Assembly: GCA_033439765.1 (NCBI GenBank)
Contig: JAULSN010000003.1
Coordinates: 248,001-312,000 of the forward strand
Source of the DNA: Lasiosphaeria ovina
Lineage: Eukaryota > Ascomycota > Sordariomycetes > Sordariales > Lasiosphaeriaceae
Direction: 5' to 3'
Length of the DNA stretch: 64,000 nucleotides
The translations under genes were made by a program, and so were the position numbers. The notes beneath the pieces are model-generated. The model was not told where the DNA came from. It searched no databases and saw only the letters and a program-made list of their open reading frames with translations. Positions 21,623-32,478 of the stretch are shown here, piece after piece (the stretch's first letter is position 1; each line of letters begins with the position of its first letter).

Positions 21623-24600
21623 GGTGAAAGAAAATAGTAAATATAATATCGGGTGGTTGTACAGGAAGCCTGGGAGTGGGAGGTAAACAGCAGTCAAGGC
21701 TGATGTGTCTAATTTGTCACAGTCAGTCAGTCAGCAGGCGCCTCCATGATTTGTCGGAGGGGAAAGCGGGCGAAGGTTTGTCAAAGAAGGGGCAACTCAG
21801 TCGTGCAGTACCGGGCTCAGCACTGCATGGCACGAGGCAGCCTTTCGAAATGGGGCGTCACCTACACTCATTCCAGCAAAACCAGGAAGGCAATAAACAG
21901 CATCGTGGAAGCTATGTGTCGAGTTGAAAGTCTGGGATCGATAGTCCGGACAGGAGACGGCTCTTATTAGGGTGAGCAGGTATCCAAAGAGGCAGGTTGC
22001 GGACGCTGAGTGACGACTAGGGGCGCAGCAACGGCGTCAGATCCACCTGGTGGCGTCTAGGCTCCGGAGAAGTCGGGCCCGGGACTCGGTGGGATATGTG
22101 ATTGGTTATTTTATGGCCACTAAATTGCCATCTCGAAAGTCTAGTTTGACGGTGGTGGTGGTGGTGACGAGATGAGACAAGCTTGGTGGATCCCTTTCCT
22201 TGGGATGCCTTGACTGCCCCCTTAAAGGTAAGGTAGGCGGTCGCCCAGAAACGAGGCGCCTTACTCACAGCAGAACAGTGAGACGGCAAAAAGCCCGACG
22301 TTGGGTCTCGGATGGCGCGGAGGATCACGATGTATCGGCACAAAGACAGCGGCAATAGGCGAGTGACGGTGTGAGCGAGCCTGTCCGGAAATGCAGCGCC
22401 AGTGATGCCAGTGATGCAGTGGACCCACAGGAGGGAACAGACATATGATTAGGTATCGGCGAGAGGGCGAGAGTCTGGTGAGAGTCTGACAGGCCGGTCT
22501 AGACTGGTTTGACAGGCTGCCGGGTTGAGGAATAGAGTAACAAGATGGAGAGCGGCGGGGGTGTGCAGCTTTTTGGCTCAAAAGGAAGCCCGTCAGCCAA
22601 GCACGGCTTTGTTGGGAGGTGTCCGTAGGTAAGATAGACACGGATGTGTGGGTAATAAAAGCCAGCGATATAGGGGAATATCGTCTCTGCGTATGCGTCT
22701 GCGTCTGCGTCTGAGTCTGCGTCTGCGTTTGCGTTTGCGTTTGCGTCTGTTTGTCTCTCGTCTGTCTCTCTTCTGACGTCTTGGCCAGGTACCCTGGATA
22801 TGTATGTGCTTGCTGTACTGTGTCTGTATGTATGTACGAAGTGCCCGGATAGGCAAGGTGGTCAGGGCTCGGACTGCCCCGGTCACCTCTTCCAAGACCA
22901 GAATTCCAGTTGACAGGCCACAACGTTGAACGCGAGGGTCAGGGCCGATCGGTTCCAATTGAGATCAGCAACAAGCCATCAGCAGGAAACGCGGAAACGC
23001 TTGTGCTTGTTGGCTCTCGTGGAGACGCTGTCTGCCGTAGCTTCTCTAAGAGTTCCATCAGACACTGACACTAATAGTGATAATCCTGGTCCTGGTCTTG
23101 GTCCTGAACTTGGTACTGGCCCTGGCCAATTCCAGTTTATGCCCCGACGTCTTACGGCCTCGGATATATAGTCAGACAGCCCAGGTTGAGTTGGGGGCGC
23201 CGATGATCAATTGGCGGGATGGTGCCAAGGGTGGCCTTCTGTAAGCAAGTCCGTGGAAGGGCCTGCCCTGTCATCAGACGGCAGCAGGCCGGCTCTTTAT
23301 CACTTCGTAGCGACGAATGCCTGCCTGTGCCTGAAGCTAAGGTGCTGTAAAGGGACACGCACGTGTAGAAACTGGCGGGTTGCGGGCGAATGGTGGGGTA
23401 AAGTCTGAATTAACTAGTGCAACCAAAGGTTAGCTAGCTAAAAGGTAGCGGGTAGCCCCCAATGACAGCCGACGACCGCTAACCCTACGGAATCAAGCGG
23501 ATTTAGCATGGGTGCGGGAGTCGATAACACAAATTGAACCGCAGATGGAATTGGCTTCCCAAGACTACAGGCTGGCGTTCTAGACCGCTTCCATTCAAAG
23601 AACTTCCTGGAACCTCGCTCCCAGCCCTCCAGGGGTCCGGCAAACCGCTGGGCATGTCCCGGCCATGACCATGGAACGTCATCCTGCCTGTGCAGGCGGC
23701 CTGAACTCTGGATGGTCACTGGCAGGAGTGCCCAAATCGTCGATCCAACAGCCTCAGATAACTTACCTCGGCGGGGACAGGAAGCATGAATCTCTTGCCT
23801 GCAGCCAACCTCCTCGGCCTTGCTTACGAGGCCGCTCATCATGCTGCTAATAATAATAATAATACTGTCTGCGTACCTACCTACCTACCTACCTAGGCAT
23901 GGAGTATGTGCAGTACAGTAGACACATGCTCACACGCAGTCGTGCTACCTGGTTTCTATGCTGCGTCGCGACGGAACGGCAAGAACCTAAAAACCTAGCG
24001 CCGTCCGGCCTGGAAATTCAACTTGTCACCAGCCCGCACATGACGTGCACGGGAAGCCGCTAGCTGCTGTGTACGGCAAGGGCCAGGGCTCGGCGACGTG
24101 CTTTGCCCCGGTCAGCTGTAATAGTGTCATTGACAAGTATTACGTAGGACAAGCAGGGAGGTATTTGCATGTCTGCCGCCGATATTTTCACCCATATAGG
24201 CAGGGTGGGATATTGCATCTCCGAATCCATACCTAAGGTAGGCAATCGAAGACAGGAATAAGTGCCGTACAGCACTTGTCCACGACTAGGCAAAGTTCAA
24301 CCCTTCTCGACGAGCTTCCCAAACAACCGATCTGCAAACAAACAAGGAACCAAGGGGGAGAGACCAGCGACAGAGCCAACACGATCGTACGACTTTTTGA
24401 GTCACTAGAAGGGGTCAGACCCAGAGACGCCGATCGCCCGATGCGGCCTGTTACTACCATTTTTCCAGAGCCAGCAGAATGGAAACCGGCCATGTTGTAG
24501 CGTGGCATGCCTATAGGCCACCCGAAGGTCCCCGAAGTCTACCATACTAGTACTATGTATAAAATAATGGGGAGGAAAGGGGGTGAGGTTTTTTACCATC

Positions 24601-26791
24601 ACGGGTCCAAGATGGTTAACCATCCATACTGGGGAAGGCGACATGGTTTTCCAGGCTGGTTTCAGCGATGGAGCGATGACACGTCGGTCAACGGTTCCTG
24701 CCGCTGTGGATGGGGATTTTTTTTTTACCCTTCCACCACCTTCCGCGACTTTACCTAGCTCGCTCGCCCGCCAGTGGCGCCAAACCCCAGTACCTTCGGT
24801 TATATGGCAGCCTACCTAGCCTCTACCTCAGGTGCCGTAAGAATCGGCAATTGCTACTCCCAGTGGTATCTTTCGCGGTCAACTTTTGTTTTCGGCGTCC
24901 TCCATAGCCATTACTGATTATGATGTGGGATGGAAAAATTTCCATGTTCTGGGCAATCCAATGCTACAACCCCATTCTCGCGATGTGATAGGTCGCAGCC
25001 CGAGCGGCATCCGCACCCCACAAACCTGGGAGCAGCGACGGGGGGCGGGAAGGGGGCAGGGGATCGCCGCTGGAGGCCCGCGGCCAGCCAACCACAGGCC
25101 GCCGGAGTCAGCTCCTGAAGAGGGCAGCTTTTGGGGCACCCCCCGCGCCATCAGAGCGCAGGAGCAGCACCACCTCCCTGCACCACACACCCCTATGGAG
25201 GTTGCGCGCCTTGCCGCAGACATTGTCGCCCGTCATCCGAACATGGAATAGAAAACAACCACCACCCGACATCAGCACCCGCTTACCTAGGTTGGTCCGA
25301 ACAGGCGTGCTGCGATATTGAAGCTAGCGGGCTGTAGCGTGTTCTTTCAGCTTCTCTGAGTGAGAGAGAGAGCCGCGGAGCCACTGTAATTGGGCAACTC
25401 GTAACGCCATTTCGTCTCTTTTTCTTCTTCCAGAACCCGAGGGTTTCTTTTTGCGATCTAGACTTCTAGATGTCTCTCTTTTTTTTCTTTTTGGGGGGAG
25501 GTTTTCAGTTTTCAACATTTTTGACTAATTCTAGACTCGGGTTGTGCGCTTTTTTGGCCCCCGCCGCTTGCCGGCCTAAAAGGATTGACGGTTAAGCGCC
25601 GAGCATGCAGCCTCTCGCTCAACGGTCGCCGACTTCAAAGACTGGGAGGCCCAATAGAGGGCCCGACCCAAGGCGAACCCCCCTCCCCTATAACATGACG
25701 GAGGTATATTGCGTTACAAATCTTTCACCCGGTACGAGACCTAATATTTTGAGCGGCATGACGGACGCCGTCGGCGGACGGATCCGTCTGTAGATAAGAG
25801 AAGGAAGTTCGTGTTTAGTGCAGGATGGGTTGACGGGCGACTGGCTGGCGAGCAGGAGGCGAGAAGGAGCTGGAGAGACTGTTGGGAGGAAAATACGAGA
25901 TTGCCAACAGCCGAAAATATAGCTAGGATCGCTCGGGGAGTCTCAGCAGCCCGAGGGTAGGCAATTACGGCTGCGTACTCTGTAGGAATAACATGTAGAA
26001 ATAAATAACCTCACATGCAGATGTCCGAGCCAGCTAAAAGGAAGAACAAGAGATAGAGAGCCAGAAAGAGAAACGGCCAAAGAAAACTCGTCCGCGAGGG
26101 CTCACATGACGACAGTGCACACGAAGCCAGTGGCTGGGAGTAAGTGGTATTTGTACGGATATGCAGCAGCGGGAAATGAGACCTCCGGGGACAAGAGACA
26201 GAAAGACATGGTAAAAGGCAAGGGGCTAGCAGCAGACAGGACAAGGGAACTGGCCCTTTTTGCTGTCCAAATGCAAATTTGATCGAACGATCGGGCTGCA
26301 TCATCCCCCAAGACACAACCCAAAAGAGGATGTACCTACCTAGCGCGCCAGACAGACACCGACACAGACACAGACATAGACAGACGTACGCTCAGACGTC
26401 GGGACTCCGGGAGGGAGAAGCTTGAACGGGACAAAAAGGTGCATGAAAAAGAAAAAAAATAAAGAGAAAAGAGCTCTAGAGATCCTTTGACCGGGATTAA
26501 ACGCCTACCTATCTAGATACCATTCACGGGGGAAAGGAAGACGAGGCTGCGTGTAGGCCACGCAATGGCAGATCCTGGGATTTCCGGGCTCAGACTCACT
26601 TTTTCTGCTCGTGCCCATTCTATCTCGTCTATCCAGTGGCACTGGTCGATGCTATGGGTTCGGCGAGAACACACACACAGGGGCATCAGGGCATCAGAGC
26701 ATCGTTCTAGAGTCTCAACGGCGATGGCGGGCTTCCGCACAGACGCCATACCACACGATATCACGCCAGGCAAGGGCAGCGGACAGCCATA
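21623..26791. other. Large gene-free region, part 1
   Basis: More than 5 kb without a convincing gene. Frames are short, overlap on both strands and lack intron-linked continuity or recognisable domains. It contains several microsatellites: GCGTCT-type hexamers at 22684-22750, CCTGGT-type repeats at about 23080-23130, AAT at 23849-23864 and CCTA at 23876-23898. CT-rich tracts lie at 25410-25500 and CAGACA-type repeats at 26350-26390. It may be an extended regulatory region or hold non-coding RNA. Confidence 0.5.
22684..22750. repeat. GCGTCT / GCGTTT hexanucleotide repeat
   Basis: About eleven imperfect tandem hexamers alternating GCGTCT and GCGTTT. They produce a spurious Thr/Gln- or Arg-rich ORF on the minus strand. 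Confidence 0.85.
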
Positions 26792-27073
26792 CAGCCCAGC
26801 CCCTGATTGTCTGTTGGCGCGGTACTTGGGAAGAAATAAAATGGTGGCAAATAAACTAGCTAGCAGACACCTTTCCCGGGCAGGTATTTCTAGGACAGTG
26901 CTAGGCGTCGAGGATTCTAGTGTATACCAGTGCCTACGACAGCTACCGCATCCCTTTGGGAGACCCCTTTTAGGTGAACCGTAAGGTCCCAAGGCTTTCC
27001 TGTCTTGTCTTGGAAAGTCTCCCGCCAACAAACATTCCCGCTAACAAACCTTTACATAGTAGGGATTGGACTG
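26792..27073. mobile_element. MITE copy B (diverged, 282 bp)
   Basis: It begins CAGCCCAGCCCCTGATTGT and ends with the inverted counterpart GGATTGGACTG. Read in reverse complement it aligns along its length with the element at 47854-48098, including CTAGAAATACCT and the subterminal AAGTACCGCGCCAACA. The right terminal repeat has an extra 25 bp or so (about 27038-27062). TA precedes the left end (26790-26791); the right flank is TC. The terminal CA(R)(Y)CC and TA flank suggest a Tc1/mariner-type non-autonomous element. It carries no coding capacity. Confidence 0.7.
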
Positions 27074-28340
27074 TCCGTACGTACGTACGTACGTACATAC
27101 ATACATACATATAAGAACAAGGGCATGGGGTTTACAGTATGTGCATGCATACATATACATACCTGCCTGCACACCTAAGTATCCGCGCATGTGATGTATG
27201 AAGCATGATGCAGCAGACGCGGACAATTGGTAATCATTTCCGGGGACGGACGAAACCCAATATAGGTAACCAACTACCCTTGCTTGCTATTCTATGTGCG
27301 GTGTCTATCCGGTCTATCCTGTAAATAGGTAGGTATGTATGTATGTACTCTATACCTATGCTGTGGCACTCGGGCGGAAAATGTTGCTGGATCGGGACGA
27401 GGGTATTGGTCGGTTTACTAAACCCGTCCGATAAGAAGGGCTGGACGGACGGCGGGCCGAGACAACTAAGGCAGTTGCCACGACTGCGGAATCTCTCTCT
27501 GTGCACGGAGGACGGAACACGGAGTCGTGCATACATACATGTACGTATACACCATGTCTCTTCTCTGTAGGTGCCATCGGACAGTTTAAAAAAAAAAAAG
27601 TGACCAGCCAGCCGATCGTGAAGGAACCCGTTGGTCAGCATGTATCGTCTGCCACTGCCCGACGACTACATATCATCAGCTGCGGCTGCTGTCGTTAATG
27701 CTTTAGACAATTCGTCTTTTGCCCCTATGACTGTCTTATAGGTCGGCGTCTATTCTATCTCGCTCCATCTCCATCTGTCTAAGTAGTATCCCAATCCCCC
27801 TGCAGTTAAAGATAATACGCCATTGCAACTGCGGCTGTTCTAGAGATGATCTGGCCGTAGAGCATCGGCCTCGGGCATATCGAGACACTATTCATTGCCT
27901 GTCATGCGCCAGACTGTGTGTGAAAGGTTGTTGGCCCAGTGATGTCTCGACGCGCCTGTGTCCACCGGAGATATCGCAGCTCGGCCGTTTCTTGTCTCGG
28001 TTACTTGTCCGCGCGACTAATCGATCGAGAAGGCCACCCACCCCGGAGCGGACATGTACACCCTTCCACGGAGAATAATGCCATCCTAGCAGTGCTTTGG
28101 CAATCTTACCGACGGCGGGCAAGGCTTCTGAGAGCCCTCCCCCGGGGCACCTGAAACAACCAGAAGGTGGAGCAACAATGGCGGAATGCCGCAAATATTT
28201 CGTCAGAGGCCACCGACATGCATCAAGAGAGAGGTCGCTGAGGAGGCCTTCAAGGTAGTGCCAGGACACCACGTACCGAGCAATCACTTACTTGCAGGCC
28301 ACTTGGGGATCCTGGGCAGTCCAATCTGCAGCGTGCGTCT
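27074..28340. other. Large gene-free region, part 2
   Basis: It starts with tetranucleotide repeats (GTAC then ATAC, 27076-27112), followed by GTATGTATGT-type repeats near 27330 and a 12-base A run near 27587. No gene is recognised up to the stop codon of the LRR-kinase gene at 28341. Confidence 0.5.
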
Positions 28341-29792
28341 TCAGTTCGGGTTTGGGATCCGCATCATGCCCCTCCAGCCCATCATGGTTTCCAGTTCCTC
28401 CACCACCTCGTCAAACGTCGGGCGCGCCTCGACCGGCGCGGCTGAGCACCGGGCGTGAAGCTCCTGCAGCCCGCGGCGCAGCTCGGCCACTGGTGCTGCC
28501 TCGCCGTCGTCGTCGTCCTTGATCAGCCGCACCATGTCCTCCAGCAGGTGCGCAAAGGCCAGCACCTCGAGCTTCTCGATCCCGCACTCGGCGGCCGCGG
28601 GGCCACGTCCGTAGATGGTGGCAGCCCCGAAGTCGCCCAGCAGGGCGTGCGCGTCTTCGCGGCTGGCCAGGATGTTGTGCGCGTACAAGTCCCCGTGGGC
28701 TATCCCGCGCGCGTGTAAATGGGCTGCCGCCCCCGCGATGCCCGTCAGCATGGACAGGGCCCCCACGGCGTCGATCGAGGCGTCGTCGGGAAAGCAGTCG
28801 CGCGTGCACGTAGACAGGGACGGGGGCTGCCCGAGCACTGTGTAGTATGGCGGGATCAGCTGCATGACGATGCCGCCCTGGAACCCGGCGGCATCGGCAT
28901 CGGCATCGGCATCGGCATCGGCGCCGGCGCCGGGAGAGCGCAGCTCGTCTGGGTGTCCGTGGATGCGCCCCAGCACCGAGATCAGGCTCTCGTGGGCGCC
29001 GGCGGCAATGCATGCGGCCAGCTCATCGTGCGGCGTGCCGTCGCTCGTCAGGGCGCCGTGGAAGAGCTTGATGGCCACTTCCTCGTCAAAGTGCTGCTGT
29101 TTCCAGACGCCCTGTGAGATGACGCCCGACGCCCCTTGTCCCAGCGTGTGCTGGACCTCGAGGTCGGCCCAGTCGATATCCGACAGGCCGAAGGGCGTCT
29201 TGGCGGCGCCGTTGACGGTCGGGGCCGCGCACGGGTTCCCGGCAAAGGAGAGGAAGGCCAGCTCGGGGAGGCCAAACAGCCACGTGGGCAGGGCTTCGAG
29301 GCGGTTGGCGCTCAGACGGAGCAGGCCCAGCTTGGTGCAGTGGACCATGGCGGCCGGCAGGACCCGCAGCCAGTTGCCGGCGAGCATGCACTTTTGCAGG
29401 CGGGCGCAGCGGCCTATGCTAGCAGGGAGGGAGGTAATGCGGTTGTCGGTGAGGATGAGCCAGCGGAGCTGCGGCGGCAGGGCATCCTCAGGGATCTCCT
29501 CCATGCCGTTGCCGCGGAAGGCCACCATCTCCAGGTTTGGGCATGTTGCCAGCTCTTTCGGGAACACGGTGAACTTGCAGTTCGAGAAGAAGGCGATCTT
29601 GAGACGGGGCAGGGCTGAGCCAATGGTGGCAGGCAGCGACGACAGCCCCGTCCCCGAGAGGTCGAGATGCTCGAGCGAGTCCCCCAGCTCAAGAATCTCA
29701 TCGGGGAATGCAGCCAGGGGACAAGTCAACTTCAACTTGGTCAACCCGGCGTCCCTGTAGCCCCCTTCTTGGAGAGCCTTGAGGTCGTGCAT
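28341..29792 (-). CDS. Leucine-rich repeat protein with C-terminal protein-kinase-like domain
   Basis: Single exon, 483 aa. Residues about 15-190 hold seven or so LRRs of the LxxLPxxI/LxxN type (for example LEHLDLSGTGLSSLP). Residues about 215-480 form a kinase fold: glycine loop GQGASG (218-223), VAIK lysine 242, catalytic loop HGDLYAHN with D368 and N373, and DFG 387-389. The HRD arginine is replaced by Gly (HGD), so activation-loop phosphorylation may not be needed. A GCATCG microsatellite (28890-28920) encodes an Ala-Asp repeat at 289-301, between the N- and C-lobes. There is no signal peptide or membrane segment, so it is probably cytosolic. Similar LRR-kinase architectures are known in fungi; the substrate is unknown. 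It is transcribed divergently from TAF8. Confidence 0.8.
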   Translation of the reverse strand: MHDLKALQEGGYRDAGLTKLKLTCPLAAFPDEILELGDSLEHLDLSGTGLSSLPATIGSALPRLKIAFFSNCKFTVFPKELATCPNLEMVAFRGNGMEEIPEDALPPQLRWLILTDNRITSLPASIGRCARLQKCMLAGNWLRVLPAAMVHCTKLGLLRLSANRLEALPTWLFGLPELAFLSFAGNPCAAPTVNGAAKTPFGLSDIDWADLEVQHTLGQGASGVISQGVWKQQHFDEEVAIKLFHGALTSDGTPHDELAACIAAGAHESLISVLGRIHGHPDELRSPGAGADADADADADAAGFQGGIVMQLIPPYYTVLGQPPSLSTCTRDCFPDDASIDAVGALSMLTGIAGAAAHLHARGIAHGDLYAHNILASREDAHALLGDFGAATIYGRGPAAAECGIEKLEVLAFAHLLEDMVRLIKDDDDGEAAPVAELRRGLQELHARCSAAPVEARPTFDEVVEELETMMGWRGMMRIPNPN

Positions 29793-30436
29793 CTTTACGA
29801 AAGCGGGTGCGGGAGCGGATGCGGGTGAGGCTGCTTCTCAAAGAGGAACCCCACTGGAGTCTTTGGAGGGCGTGGTGGGTTTGAAAGACGCGATAAGTTA
29901 AAATGTCAGGCTGAAGAAGAGTGCAACCTGAGCCCTTCCAGGTTCTGGGGAGGCGGGTCTGCCTGAGACGCAACACGACGTTGCGTCTCCACAGGGCCGC
30001 AGCCATCGGAAGTGAGATTGGGTTGATAGAACCACCAGGTGAGGATTGGATAATACCTAAATAATCCCAAATAAACTACGTACAGAACCTTGCCTGAGGT
30101 CTGCAAAGTGTTCCTTTATTCAGGGTCTATGACCAACTCTAAAGCGGCCCGGATTGGAGGGCCTGCAGGACGCAGCAGGCCTGCAGCGCGCTCATTGAGG
30201 CTCTTCCGTCCGATGACAGGGGCAGGCGAACCAAAATTTTAGTGGTCATCGAAGGGTGACCCGTGCGCTAACTTATCCGTAATCGCGCGCCAACCTCACC
30301 CAACTCCGCCAGCTTCGTTCGCAAAGCATCATTCGTCTCCGACATCTGCAGACCGCGATCACTATCGTCCTTCCATTCCGCCATCGGTTTGGAAAGAGCA
30401 AACTGCTTTTCGGCACCAGCATCAGTCGTCGCAACC
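29793..30436. promoter_or_regulatory. Divergent promoter region between LRR-kinase and TAF8
   Basis: This 644-bp spacer separates two genes read outward. No ORF or RNA gene is seen. It is the only place for both promoters, so the genes may share elements. Confidence 0.5.
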
Positions 30437-31618
30437 ATGTCTCCAGCACGCGTGGATGCTCCCGAGCCCGCGGATCGAAATTCGCGAAAGAGGCCCGCCG
30501 AGGCAGACGACGACCAGTCTCGGTCCAAGCGACAAAGAACATCGCAGCCTAAGCGCCCATTCATAACCATCGAGAATATCTCCCCGTCGCATACTTCAAC
30601 CGTCATGACTGCCGAAGACATGGCAAGGCAAGGCCTGAGGCGGAGCATCGCAATGACCCTCCAGAAGGTCGGCTTCGATAGCTCCCTACCCGAGGCGATG
30701 GAGAGCTTCGTCTCCATGGCAGAGACTTGTGAGACCCCATCGCTGCTTAGAGGCATAACTCCGCCTGTATTTAGCGCTGCTGTACTGACTTGACAATGTA
30801 CAGATCTTTCGTCGCTAGCTGAAGACGTCAAGATGTTTGCCAACTCTGCAAGGCGGTCCCATCCTCTACCTCGAGACTTTGAGCAGACGCTCAAGCGCTT
30901 CAACCTTACCACATCCGCGCTGAAGCCTCACAAAAAACCACCAATTCCCAAGTCGAAGCGGGTGCCCAAATCTGAGCCTATTTCCACCGCAGACTTGATC
31001 GAGAAAGATCTCCCGATTCTCGGCGACGATCTCGACGGCGCGCCTGACAAGGCAGCCAAAAACTACATACCCAGCTCCTTTCCCGCATTCCCGAGCGTGC
31101 ATACATACAAGTGCACTCCTGAGAGCATAGATGCGGTCACGGTGGTGGATGACGCGGCTTCTTTTGGTCCCGAGGCGCCGTCCCAGGGCACCAACGGACC
31201 TCAATCACAATCACAAACCCAGCGCCCTCTAGCGGCAGACGAGATCCCACGCGGCGACCCGAAGAAGCTCCGCGAGGCTGCAGCGAAGGAGGCCAAGGCT
31301 GGCGAGTACGCGCTCAGGAGGCTGATGCGCGCCAGCAAGATTGCCAAGCAGAAGGAGGTGTATTCGTCAGCACAGCGGGAGCCGACGCGCCGGGAGCGCT
31401 ACGACCTCTGGGAGTCTGCCATGCGCGAGCTGATTGAGGACGACACGAAGGCCCAGGGCAAGGAGGTGGCTCCGGCAGCGCTGCACGGCGACAAGGGTCG
31501 ATTCGAGATTGCCGACCACAGCATGATCGTCAACGCGGAGAAGAGATACTACCGAAAAGAGGTGCTTCGGATGGGAGCCAGGAAGGCTGCTGCCCAGGGC
31601 GTGTCCGGGAAGAGCTAA
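30437..31618 (+). CDS. TAF8: Transcription initiation factor TFIID subunit 8
   Basis: Two exons, 30437-30728 and 30804-31618, 368 aa. The intron (30729-30803) has donor GTGAGA, branch ACTGAC and acceptor TACAG, and joins a split Tyr codon (residue 98). A basic, disordered N-terminus with an RKRP/KRQR nuclear signal precedes a histone fold at about 58-132. The TAF8-typical short motif follows at about 185-205 (YIPSSFPAFPSVHTY, the proline-rich PSxPxxHTY signature). The C-terminal half is charged and helical. TAF8 pairs with TAF10 and nucleates assembly of the TAF2-containing lobe of TFIID for RNA polymerase II promoters. Confidence 0.88.
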
Positions 31619-32478
31619 CGGACTCGCAAGAGCTCAGATTGGCGCTGCACCACTCGGACGAACCATGTCTTATGGAGAGTCTGGTAGGAGTTTTGTTTTG
31701 GGGGCTATGCCCCATATTCATTTTCGGTGTGTTCATTTAGATTCAGCATGAGATACCCTACTTGTTTCGACCTCAGCGAATCGCCGCAGGTCAAATACAG
31801 ATCTTTCCTCTGGCTCTCCATCTCGCTGTCGTAGTGGCATGCAGTGTTGGACGTCTAGTTCACGACATAGAGCGAGCCAAAAGCAGTCTCGTGACAATTT
31901 GATATCCGTGATACTTGCACAAATGACATATAGCCTCCAAAAGGTCGGCAAGTCCAAGAATGACCGAGAACACCCTCCATACAAGTTTTGGCTTCGGACA
32001 TCTCTGCACATGTCAGGGACCAAGCTACGCAGCTTACGCAAGGCAAAGGCACTTTCTCCAGATCAAAGCACAGTAGTGGAGCATTCGATTTGGAAAGTCC
32101 AAAAACCTCAAAGGTTCCCACCAAAGGGCCAATGTGCTTATGATGCTAAATCCACAGTGGAATCCACCCAAATACAGCGGGCGTATGGCGAGGCAGCCCA
32201 CCGAGGCGTGCACGTCGGTATGTACACCTGGCCTAGAGTTTGGCGGGCCGTCAATAGTGGGTCAACTGCGGGTCATCACGTTTAGCTATTGGCTGGAACC
32301 CCACCGTTCCTTGTTGCGCAGTGCTCGCCGACCCTATTTTCCGCCGCACAAAAATTTCGGATTTTCCTAGGAGCTCCGCATTGTGCTCGACGAAATCTGA
32401 ACCGGACCTAAAGAGGCACCTCTCCAGCTCTCCATTCCCTCCTTCCCATCCTCTGAAAACCCAGACAGGACTGTCAAG
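31619..32478. other. TAF8 3' region and CPC-2 promoter/leader
   Basis: No gene is recognised. The last 150 bp are CT-rich, with CCTCTCCAGCTCTCC- and CCCTCCTTCCC-type tracts as in highly expressed fungal genes. Confidence 0.5.

Noticed and set aside
22261..22923. 220-codon minus-strand ORF with Thr-Gln repeats
   Set aside because: The repeat is a GCGTCT microsatellite and the remainder has no coding bias or domain; the opposite strand is equally open.
24886..25251. 121-codon plus-strand ORF in the large spacer
   Set aside because: Low coding character, no domain, and an overlapping frame of similar length on the other strand.
26330..26400. CAGACA-type short repeats considered as a CRISPR-like array
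   Set aside because: Simple tandem repeat without spacers in a eukaryotic genome.
28864..29760. 298-codon plus-strand ORF opposite the LRR-kinase
   Set aside because: Shadow frame; its Ala-Ser repeats come from the GCATCG microsatellite.
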